64,000 nt of DNA from the NCBI GenBank assembly GCA_035711805.1, contig DASTBV010000160.1, positions 1-64,000 of the forward strand, given 5' to 3'. Source of the DNA: Gp6-AA40 sp035711805. Lineage in GTDB: Bacteria > Acidobacteriota > Vicinamibacteria > Vicinamibacterales > UBA2999. Each line of letters starts with the position of its first letter. Within the stretch, counting starts at the first letter, position 1. Below are positions 29,647 through 37,700 of the stretch, in pieces. The position numbers and the translations under genes were made by a program. A model generated the notes under the pieces. The model was not told the DNA's origin and did no database searches. It saw only the letters and a program-made list of their open reading frames with translations.

Positions 29647-30738
29647 TCACTGGGTCAAGGTGGCCCAGACGAAACCGGTGAGTTCGCGGGCCACGGCGGT
29701 GACGACATGTTGTTTGGGCTTGCCGCGTGCGGCGAGCCGCTGATAGCGGCGGTACAGGCGCTGCTGGGCGCGCCAGGCATGGCGGCGAGCGCCCTCCGGC
29801 GCTCCCGTTTGTCGACGGCGCAATTGTTTGCCGATGAAGGGATGGTGGCGATAGTGCCAGGCCGCTTCGACGAGCACGCGCCGGATATGCGCATTGCCGG
29901 TCTTGGTGATCGGCCCTCGTGCCCGCCGCGGCCCGCTCGAATGCTCGGACGGAATCAGCCCGACATACGCCATCAGCCCCCGCGCCGAGGGGAAGCGCCG
30001 CGCATCGCCCAATTCGGCGGCGATGGTCAGGGCGGTGAGGTCGTCCATGCCACGGAAGCACCGCAGCTGCTGCACCCGCGTGCGCAACGGCTCGAGCGTG
30101 ACCAACGTCTGCAGCTGCGCCTCGACGGCGCGCAACCGCGCGACCGTTTCATCGACGGCGCGGAGATACGCCTCGTGGGTCTGTGTGAGCGCCGGCAGCG
30201 GCCACGTCTGGGCCCGCAGCCATGCGTGATGACGCGGCGACCAGGTGCTCGTCGTCGCCGTGAAGCGGCGGCCGTGCCGCAACAGGAATTTGCCGAGTCG
30301 ATGGCGCGCCCGCAGCAAATCGACACGGATGTCCTCGCGGCAGCGCAGGAGATCGCGGACCGCTTCCTCCTGGTCCGTGGGGACATGGATCGCCGTCAGC
30401 GCCCCCGCGCGATAGAGGACCGCCAGTTGGCCGGCATCGCGCCGATCGGTCTTGATGCGGTCGCCGGCCCGGCGCGGGATGAGCGACGGGGCGATGACCT
30501 CGCAGGGACTCCCCGCCGCAGTCAGCGCGCGCTGCAATTCGAAGCCACACGGGCCGGCTTCGTAGCAGCATCGCACGGCGCCGTTGGCGCCCACGACACG
30601 GCGCACGAAGCGCAGGATCGTCGGACTATCCGACGTCAGCGAGTGCAGCGCCGGCGTGCGCTGGCCCGGCAATAGCACGGCGGCCACTGTCGTGGCGGCG
30701 TGCTGATCGAAAGCGATGATGGTTATAGACTTCATCAC
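29647..30738 (-). CDS. IS110-family transposase (DEDD recombinase)
   Basis: The 363-aa protein has the RuvC-like DEDD domain at the N-terminus, with an Asp in IIAFDQHAAT, a Glu in CCYEAGPCGFEL, and Asp residues in IKTDRRDAGQLA. The C-terminal Tnp domain typical of IS110 follows (RGMDDLTALTIAAELGDARR, GLMAYVGLIPSEHSSG). It ends with a basic helical tail and is full length, so the element may be active. GTG at 30738 and ATG at 30735 are both possible starts; AAGGAGG stands six bases upstream of the GTG. Such enzymes insert through an RNA-guided strand exchange and do not make target duplications like DDE transposases. Confidence 0.95.
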   Translation of the reverse strand: MMKSITIIAFDQHAATTVAAVLLPGQRTPALHSLTSDSPTILRFVRRVVGANGAVRCCYEAGPCGFELQRALTAAGSPCEVIAPSLIPRRAGDRIKTDRRDAGQLAVLYRAGALTAIHVPTDQEEAVRDLLRCREDIRVDLLRARHRLGKFLLRHGRRFTATTSTWSPRHHAWLRAQTWPLPALTQTHEAYLRAVDETVARLRAVEAQLQTLVTLEPLRTRVQQLRCFRGMDDLTALTIAAELGDARRFPSARGLMAYVGLIPSEHSSGPRRARGPITKTGNAHIRRVLVEAAWHYRHHPFIGKQLRRRQTGAPEGARRHAWRAQQRLYRRYQRLAARGKPKQHVVTAVARELTGFVWATLTQ

Positions 30739-30818
30739 GACCGACCTCCTTTGTATGCGGCTCTGCTCCGAGCTGTCGCAGGCTGAGAGTAACCCGCGTC
30801 AGATGCAAAGCCGAGGTC

Positions 30819-30831
30819 GGTCTTTCCATAT
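30819..30831 (-). repeat. IS inverted repeat, right (transposase 5' side)
   Basis: GGTCTTTCCATAT pairs perfectly with the left copy at 29363-29375. Three bases separate it from the CTGA at the right junction. Confidence 0.88.
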
Positions 30832-30841
30832 GGTCTGAGCA

Positions 30842-30901
30842 GGGGTCAGGGGGCAGGGGTCAGGGATCAGGGGTCAGGGATCAGGGGTCAGGGATCAGGG
30901 G
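30842..30901 (-). repeat. Heptanucleotide array, locus B
   Basis: Eight contiguous units alternate between GGGGTCA and GGGATCA, with one GGGGGCA, and end in GGGG. This is the reverse complement of TGATCCC/TGACCCC. The right IS junction (CTGAGCA) lies directly against the first unit, so the IS entered the edge of the array. Confidence 0.93.
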
Positions 30902-31040
30902 TAGTCGAGCCGGGTCAATGTTTCCCACACTTCGACGTGGCGCGGCAGGCCGATGAGTAATCGGTTCCCTCGTGCCGCGAGAGATGACCTGTTTCCGGTT
31001 GGATTGTCGACGGTCATAGTTCTTGCTTTGCTGCTCAGCC

Positions 31041-31424
31041 GTGGCGATCCAGTCCTTTCGCGATCTGCAGGCTTGGCAGCTTGGAATGGAGTATGTGCTG
31101 GCGATATACGCGGTCACCGAGGAGTTTCCGCGCGACGAGCGCTACGGACTGACGTCGCAGTTACGGCGCGCGGCTGTCGCCATTCCCTCCAATGTCAGCG
31201 AGGGACACCTGCAAGGGACGCGAACATACCTTCGATACGTGGTCATTGCGATGGGCAGTGTGGCCGAGTGTGAAACGCAAATCGAAATCGCGCGAAGGCT
31301 GAACTATGCGAGGCCGAACGACTTCACGCACCTCGATACAATCGCAGGCGATCTACGGCGTGTGCTGTTCGGGCTACGGCGTTCGTTGCGAAGGAAGACA
31401 AGAGGAGTCCAACAGACGCCCTGA
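31041..31424 (+). CDS. Four-helix bundle protein, S23/IVP type
   Basis: The 127-aa protein (GTG start at 31041) matches the family first seen in 23S rRNA intervening sequences: AIQSFRDLQAWQLGMEYV, FPRDERYGLTSQLRRAAVAIPSNVSEG, and a long C-terminal helix pair. Its biological role is unknown; relatives occur as stand-alone genes and as accessory proteins of diversity-generating retroelements. No reverse transcriptase is nearby. The gene is bracketed by heptanucleotide arrays in opposite orientation (30842-30901 and 31422-31463). Its stop codon TGA is the first three bases of the right array. An upstream TTG (31023) adds only MLCCSA. Confidence 0.9.
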   Translation: MAIQSFRDLQAWQLGMEYVLAIYAVTEEFPRDERYGLTSQLRRAAVAIPSNVSEGHLQGTRTYLRYVVIAMGSVAECETQIEIARRLNYARPNDFTHLDTIAGDLRRVLFGLRRSLRRKTRGVQQTP

Positions 31425-31463
31425 TCCCTGATCCCTGATCCCTGATCCCTGATCCCTGATCCC
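31422..31463 (+). repeat. Heptanucleotide array, locus C (six perfect TGATCCC units)
   Basis: Six identical units run from the stop codon of the four-helix gene (TGA at 31422) to the stop codon of the convergent debranching gene (CTA at 31463-31465, read TAG on the minus strand). The intergenic space is made of nothing else. Confidence 0.95.
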
Positions 31464-33622
31464 TATTTCACGGCCACCACCTCTACATCTCCATCCCGCC
31501 GCAGCACCGTGATTCCCACGTCATGCGCATGGCGGGTCAGGAGCAGGTCGACGCTGGCGTCGACGACGCGCAGGTTGACGATGCGCAGCCACTCCAGTTC
31601 GGCGGGCAGAATCCCGCGGACGAACGACACCTGCCGTGCGGTGCCGTTCACATGGATGCCGAGGCACGACTGGAGGAGGAGGAAGACCGCTGCCGCGGCC
31701 CACGATTGCGGCGCGCAGGCGACAGGATAAAGAGTGGGGAAACCGCCCGGCCGGCGGTGGAATCCACAAATCAGCTCCGGCAGGCGATGCAGTTCGACCA
31801 TGCGACTCAAGTCGAACGTCGCGCTCAGCAGCCGCAGCGCGTGCGTCGTCAGGCCGTAGCGCGCAAATCCGGCAGCGACGACCGCCGTGTCGTGCGGCCA
31901 CACCGAGCCGTTGTGGTACGACATCGGGTTGTAGCGCGACATCCCCGCTTCGACCGTACGCACGCCCCAGCCACTGAACGAGGCGTCGCTCATCAGCGTG
32001 TCCGCGACGGTACGCGCGCGCGGCGGCGGAACGATGCCGGAGAACAGGCAGTGCCCGGCGTTCGACGTGCGCACGCGGCACGGCTGCTTCTTGCCGTCGA
32101 GCGCCAGCGCGTAGGTGCCGAGGTCCTCGCACCAGAATGCGCGCTCGAAGCGCTCCTGGATCGCGGCCGCACGGCCCGCCCATCGCTTCGCCTGTTTCTG
32201 ATCGCCGCGTGCCGTGGCCAGCCGCGCCGCGCCGTTCCACGCCGCGTAGGCATAGCCCTGGATCTCGCAGAGGGCGATCGGCGGCTCCGCGAGCTGGCCA
32301 TCGTGATGGAACACCGAATCCCATGAGTCCTTCCAGCCCTGCTGGATCAGCCCGGTCCCGCTGCGGCGCGCGTACTCGATGAAGCCGTCGCCGTCCACGT
32401 CGCCGTACTTGTCCATCCACTCGAGCGCAGCCTGAATGTGGCGCCAGAGCCGTTCGATCAGATCGGCGTCGCCCGTGCGATCGAAATACGCCGCCGCCAG
32501 CATCACGAAGAGCGGCGTGGAATCGGCGCTCCCGTAGTAGCGGCCGAATGGAATTTCGCCGAGCGAGGCCATCTCGCCGTCGCGTATCTCGTGCAGGATC
32601 TTTCCCGGCTGTGCGTCCTGCTCGTCGCGCCTCGTGGTGGCCTGCGTCTCGGCGAGGAACGTGAGGACGCCGCGGGCGATCTGCGGCGCCAGCCACAGCA
32701 GCTCCAGCGCCGTCAGGATGCCATCGCGCCCGAAGGGCGTGCTGAACCACGGGATACCAGCGTACGGATACGGGCCGTACGGCGTCTCCGTCACCATCAT
32801 CTGAAGATCCGCGAACGACCGCCGTACCCACTGGTTGAAGGCCTGATTGGAGCTGGAGACCTCGCAGCCATCGACGGCCAGCTCCTTCGAGTGCCTCTGC
32901 TCGACGATCTCCTCGACGCGCGCGAACGCGCGCTTCTCGTCGGCCACTTCGCACACGACCGCGATTTCGATTTCGGTCCATTCGTGCTGATCGAGCGGCA
33001 CGAGGAAGAACCAGCCGCCGTTTTCGCGGCGGTCCGGCTCGCGCAGCACGCGCAGGCGGGTGCGCCGCACGACGCCGTCGAGCCCGCGATAGCGGAGCGA
33101 CGCCGATCCGTCCCGCATGATGGTCGGCAGCATTTCGCCGCGCCGCGGCCGGCGCGATCCGCGCACCTCGAAGACATCGGCGAAATCCGATTCGAAGCGG
33201 ATCCAGATTGGCACCTCGATCGGCCGCAGGCCGTGGTTCGCGATCCGCACGCGATCGACGGCGGTGCCGTTGCCGAGCACGCGCGATCGGAACAGGTGCA
33301 GGACGCCGCGTTCGAGCACGACGTGGCCGTCGCGCACGATGTCCGGGTTGGTCAGATCGGCGGAGAAGATCGTATTGTCGTCGGCAATCGTGGAGCTCAG
33401 CAGGAGCGGCTGGCGGTTGCCGAGGAGCAGCTCCAGCCGCGACAGAAATCTCGTGCCGGCGTGAAAGAGTCCGTACGAGCCGGAGGGGCCGGCGATGATG
33501 TCGCCGTGCGGATCGAAGACGGCGAAGCTGTCGCCGTGCTTGAGCACGCGCAGCGGGGCGGATTTCTCCGCCTCGCTGATGATGGCGTATTGCTCCTCGA
33601 TCTTCAGGATCTCGGGCGGCAT
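31463..33622 (-). CDS. Amylo-alpha-1,6-glucosidase / glycogen debranching-type enzyme
   Basis: The 719-aa protein has the N-terminal bis-type glycogen debranching domain (FAVFDPHGDIIAGPSGSYGLFHAGTRFLSR). The (alpha/alpha)6 catalytic region has WFSTPFGRDGILTALELLW, LHEIRDGEMASLGEIPFGRYYG, STPLFVMLAA, and IQQGWKDSWDSVFH. Such enzymes hydrolyse alpha-1,6 branches, although bacterial members of this subgroup are little studied and linkage is inferred. The ATG at 33622 overlaps the stop of the upstream glycosyltransferase (TGATG), showing translational coupling. It is the last gene of a three-gene glucan operon reading leftwards. Confidence 0.92.
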   Translation of the reverse strand: MPPEILKIEEQYAIISEAEKSAPLRVLKHGDSFAVFDPHGDIIAGPSGSYGLFHAGTRFLSRLELLLGNRQPLLLSSTIADDNTIFSADLTNPDIVRDGHVVLERGVLHLFRSRVLGNGTAVDRVRIANHGLRPIEVPIWIRFESDFADVFEVRGSRRPRRGEMLPTIMRDGSASLRYRGLDGVVRRTRLRVLREPDRRENGGWFFLVPLDQHEWTEIEIAVVCEVADEKRAFARVEEIVEQRHSKELAVDGCEVSSSNQAFNQWVRRSFADLQMMVTETPYGPYPYAGIPWFSTPFGRDGILTALELLWLAPQIARGVLTFLAETQATTRRDEQDAQPGKILHEIRDGEMASLGEIPFGRYYGSADSTPLFVMLAAAYFDRTGDADLIERLWRHIQAALEWMDKYGDVDGDGFIEYARRSGTGLIQQGWKDSWDSVFHHDGQLAEPPIALCEIQGYAYAAWNGAARLATARGDQKQAKRWAGRAAAIQERFERAFWCEDLGTYALALDGKKQPCRVRTSNAGHCLFSGIVPPPRARTVADTLMSDASFSGWGVRTVEAGMSRYNPMSYHNGSVWPHDTAVVAAGFARYGLTTHALRLLSATFDLSRMVELHRLPELICGFHRRPGGFPTLYPVACAPQSWAAAAVFLLLQSCLGIHVNGTARQVSFVRGILPAELEWLRIVNLRVVDASVDLLLTRHAHDVGITVLRRDGDVEVVAVK

Positions 33623-34680
33623 CACGATACTCCCGTCAGCATCGGCCTCGATCGCCGGTCCGACAGCAGCTGCTCGTAGAGCGACAGGTAGTCGGTCGCC
33701 ATGCGCGTGACGTTGAAGCGGTGCTCGAAGACCGCGCGGCAGGTGTGTCGATCGAGCCTGCCCACTGCGCGCGTGGCGGCAATCGCGTCGTCCACGCTGT
33801 CCACGATGAAGCCGGTGACGTCGTGCTCGATGACTTCCTCGACCGAACCGCCGCGGAACGCCACCACCGGGACGCCGCACGCCAGCGCTTCGATCATCAC
33901 GAGGCCGAACGGCTCCGGCCAGTCGATGGGGAAGAGCAGCGCGGAGGCGTTGCCGAAGAAGTCGTTTTTCTGCGTCTCATCGATTTCGCCGACGTACTCG
34001 ACGAGCGGATGGTCGAGCAGGTGGTGGATCTCGCGCTCGAAGTAGTCGCGATCGGCGGGATCGACCTTGGCGGCAATCCGCAGCCGCTGGCCGACCGCGG
34101 TGGCAATGGCGATCGCGCGATCGACCCGTTTTTCCGGAGAGATCCGGCCGACGAACGCCAGGTAGTCGCCCGGGCCGGGATGAAACCGCAGCAGGTCGAG
34201 CGGCAGGCCGTGGGGGATCGTGGCGGCCCAGCCGGCGTCGGGAAGCGGCTCGCGCTGCGCATCGGAAATTGACACGACCGGGATGTCGTCGAACTCGGCA
34301 TAAAGCGGCACAAGCTCAGGGATGTCGAGGCGACCGTGCAGCGTGGTCACGTGCGCGACCGGCAGTCGACGAGACGAGGGGAAGTGAAATTGCGAGATGT
34401 GAAAGTGGATGACGTCGAACTCATCCGCGGACTGTATGACCCGCTCGAGCATCAGGATCTGCGGTGCGAAGCTGTCGCGGATGTCGGTGTCGAGCCGAAT
34501 CGCGCGCGGCGTGGTCGCCACCAGTCTGGCCGAGGTCTGCGAGTCGCCGCTCGCGAACAACGTCACGTCGTGGCCGAGCCGGACCAGCTCTTCGGTGAGA
34601 AACGAGACCACCCGCTCGGTGCCGCCGTACAGCCGAGGCGGCACACTCTCCGCGAGTGGCGCTACTTGGGCAATTCGCAT
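33622..34680 (-). CDS. GT4-family glycosyltransferase
   Basis: The 352-aa protein begins MRIAQVAPLAESVPPRLYGGTERVVSFL, the usual start of retaining GT-B enzymes of family GT4. It carries the donor-site segments FVGRISPEKRVDRAI and PEPFGLVMIEALACGVPVV (EX7E motif), followed by GSVEEVIEHDVTGF. It would transfer a sugar from a nucleotide donor; related proteins beside debranching enzymes are common in Acidobacteriota. The start at 34680 excludes a 60-residue upstream extension that is only the translation of the 21-bp tandem repeat. It lies between the giant synthase and the debranching enzyme. Confidence 0.92.
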   Translation of the reverse strand: MRIAQVAPLAESVPPRLYGGTERVVSFLTEELVRLGHDVTLFASGDSQTSARLVATTPRAIRLDTDIRDSFAPQILMLERVIQSADEFDVIHFHISQFHFPSSRRLPVAHVTTLHGRLDIPELVPLYAEFDDIPVVSISDAQREPLPDAGWAATIPHGLPLDLLRFHPGPGDYLAFVGRISPEKRVDRAIAIATAVGQRLRIAAKVDPADRDYFEREIHHLLDHPLVEYVGEIDETQKNDFFGNASALLFPIDWPEPFGLVMIEALACGVPVVAFRGGSVEEVIEHDVTGFIVDSVDDAIAATRAVGRLDRHTCRAVFEHRFNVTRMATDYLSLYEQLLSDRRSRPMLTGVS

Positions 34681-34717
34681 GTACCCGACACGCGTGCAAA
34701 ATCCGTGTTCGGATGTT

Positions 34718-34791
34718 GGTCGGTGCGATCTGGACACTGGTCGGTGCGATGTGGACGCCGGTCGGTGCGATGTGGATGCCGGTCGGTGCGC
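34718..34791. repeat. 21-bp tandem repeat between synthase and GT4 genes
   Basis: Three full copies of GGTCGGTGCGATGTGGACGCC, with one to five differences, start at 34718, 34739 and 34760. A partial fourth copy starts at 34781, ending at the stop of the large synthase gene. A degenerate relative lies inverted at about 48131-48186. Confidence 0.92.
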
Positions 34792-34792
34792 C

Positions 34793-37700
34793 TTAATGCG
34801 AAGGAGCTGTCGTCGATAACGCCACCGGCGCATGTGATGTCTGTGGTGCTCCCAGAACAACCGTCACCTCGTGTTCGCCGCCATCATCGATAAATGGCAG
34901 CGCAGCGGCATCGACGATCGTCCCATCGAGGGTTGCCGACGCGACGCCGCAGGATCGCTGCTCGGGATTCAGGACCGTGAACCGATAGCGCGTCCGGCCG
35001 ATCCTCCAGTCGAGCGAGTACTGCGGCCAGATCGCCGGAATGCACGGGTTGATGCTGATCGTCGATCCGTTCCGCCGCACGCCGATCAGCCAGCGCATCG
35101 CCGCCTGGTACATCCACCCGGCCGAGCCCGTGTACCACGTCCAGCCACCGCGGCCGACGTGCATCGGATGCGCATACACGTCCGCGGCGATCGCATAGGG
35201 TTCGACCCGGTACCGCTCGGCGTCTCCGGGCGTCCGCATGTGGTTGACCGGATTGATCATGTGGAACAGCTCCATGGCCTCGTCGCCCATGCCGAGCCGC
35301 GCCAGCGCGATGATCGACCACGCCACGGCATGCGTGTACTGCCCGCCGTTTTCCCGGATGCCAGGCAGGTAGCCCTTGATGTAGCCGGGGTCGTGGCTCA
35401 TGCGATCGAACGGCGGCGTCAGGAGCAGCACGATCTGCGCGTCGCGCCGCATCAGGTGTGTGCGCACGGCGTTCATCGCACGCTGCGCGCGTCCCGGCTG
35501 CGCCGTGTCCGCCAGCACGGCCCACGACTGCGTCAGCGAATCGAGCTTGCATTCGACGTTCTGCACCGATCCGAGCGGCGTCCCATCGTCGAAGTACGCG
35601 CGGCGATACCAGTCGCCGTCCCAGGCGAGCTCGAGCATGCCGGTCAGCCATCGGGCCTCGTCGCGATAGCGCTGTGCCAGATCGTCCCGGCCGCGGCGTT
35701 CGCAGAGCGGCGCAAAGTCGTTCAGCACCGAGACCAGGAACCAGCCGAGCCAGACGCTTTCGCCGCGTCCCTCATGCCCCACGCGATTCATCCCGTCGTT
35801 CCAGTCGCCGGAGCCGATGAGCGGCAGGCCGTGCGCGCCGTACCTCATGGCCCGTCGGATCGCGCGGATCGAATGCTCGAATACGGACGCCTGTTCTTCT
35901 GACGTACGCGGCAGCAGGTAGGTTTCGGACTGGCCTGGCTCGAGCGCAGGCGCTTCGAGAAACGGCACGACTTCGTCCAGCACCGATTCGTCGCCGGTCT
36001 GTGAGACGTAGCTCGCAACCGCGTACGGCAGCCACAGCAAATCGTCGGAGCAGCGGGTTCTGGTTCCACGTCCACTCGGCGGGTGCCACCAGTGCTGGAC
36101 GTCGCCTTCGACGAACTGTCGTGACGCCGCAGTCAGCAGGTGAGCCCGGCAGAGACCCGGCCGCGTATCTATCAATGCGAGCACGTCCTGAAGTTGATCG
36201 CGGAAACCGAACGCACCACCGGGTTGATACGGTCCGCTGCGGGCCCACACACGGCAGGCAAGCGTCTGGTACAACAACCAGCGATTCACAATCAGGTCGA
36301 ACGAGTCATCCGGCGTGCGGACCTGCATGGCTCCGAGCATGTCGTCCCACTGCCGTTCGACGGCCGCGAGCGTCGCCCGTGCCTGCTCGACCGAGGAGTA
36401 CCGGTTGGTCAGCTCGATCGCGTGCGACCGGTCACGTCCCTGTCCGAGAACGAACGCCACGCTGCGCGTCTCACCGGGCTCCAGCTCGCCGACGATCTGC
36501 AGGGCACCGCAGGGATCGAGTCCTGCGCCGGTGCGGCCCGACAGCTGGTCGCGGAACAGCGCGGCCGGCGCGCTCAACGTCCGGTGGCGGCCGATGAATT
36601 CAGTGCGGTCACCGGTGTGCGAGTGGGGTGCAGCCGTGGCGCGCCAGAACGCGACGTGATCCGCGAATTCGGTGTTATATGCGTTGCGCGCGAGCAGGCC
36701 TCCGGCCTCGGCGCTCATCTCCGTCACCACGAAACGCCGCTCGCCGGCGCGTGGCGAACCCAGGCACCACTCGACATATCCGAATACGCTGAGGCGCCGC
36801 TTCACATCGCCGGTGTTCGTCAGCGTCAACAGGGCCAGCTTGACGGGATCATCCGGCGCCACGAACACCGCCAGTTCGTGGCGGATGCCGGCCACTGCGT
36901 GCTGGAAGCGTGTCACGCCAGCGGTGTGACGGACGATCCAGCGCCCCCCGTCGGCGCGCCGGACCAGCGGCCCCGGCGTTGCGCCCCAGACGGCACCCGA
37001 CTCTTCGTCGCGCACGTAGATCGCCTCCGACGTCGGATCGCTCAACGGGTCGTTGGCGAATGGTGTCAGCCGGTTCTCGCGGCTGTTCCCGGCCCAGGTG
37101 AACGCCGATCCGCTGGCGGTGACAATGGTGCCGAACGTGTCGTTGGAGAGGACGTTCGACCAGGGCGCCGGCGTTTCGCGCAGGCCGTCGAGGACCACTA
37201 CGTAGTCGCGGCCGTCGGGCGTGAAGCCGCCATAGCCATTCGGCATGACCAGCGCCGGGGCGGGCAGTGGCGCAGCGGACTCGGGTGGCTGCAGCTCCGC
37301 GGCACGCGGAACGTCGTGAACGTCGAACAGCCACGGAGCGGGCCGCTCCAATTGCGACACCAGATCGCCAAGCTCGCCGGCGAGGACGACACGGGCCACC
37401 GCCGAGAGGAGATGCCGGTCGGCTTCGGGCATCCCATCCGCACGAAGCAGAAACATCCCGCCCGGCTTTCCAAGCCATCCCGCCCACGGCAGCTCCTGCA
37501 CGAGCTGCGCGAGCAGGCCCTGCATCTCGTCCAGATAGTCCGTCGGGTGCTCGTTCAGGATGACGACGTCCGCACGCAGCCCCTTCAGGCGCCAGTACTC
37601 CTGCGCGTTCAACAGCTGCCGCGCCAGCGTCAACGAGTCCGCCTCCGCCACTCGCAGCAGCACGATCGGCAGATCGCCAGAGATGCCGTATCCCCAGAGG

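Larger units (their letters stand above)
29362..30836 (-). mobile_element. IS110/IS1111-type insertion sequence
   Basis: The element holds one DEDD-type transposase, a short 5' non-coding end (about 95 bp) and a long 3' non-coding end (about 285 bp). A perfect 13-bp inverted repeat lies just inside the ends (29363-29375 and 30819-30831). The tetramer CTGA occurs at both junctions (29360-29363 and 30835-30838), consistent with a CT core used by this recombinase class. Removing one copy rebuilds GAGAACTGAGCAGGGG, in which the upstream gene keeps its TGA stop. Subterminal inverted repeats and a long 3' end favour the IS1111 group. Exact ends are inferred and could shift by two bases. Confidence 0.85.

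Noticed and set aside
29536..30675. Plus-strand frame of 379 codons across the IS
   Set aside because: Antisense to a well-recognised IS110 transposase.
30842..31463. Diversity-generating retroelement around the four-helix gene
   Set aside because: The protein family is related to Avd, but no reverse transcriptase, template repeat or variable repeat is present.
34680..34860. Sixty-residue N-terminal extension of the GT4 protein
   Set aside because: It is only the translation of the 21-bp tandem repeat, and MRIAQVAPL is the natural GT4 start.
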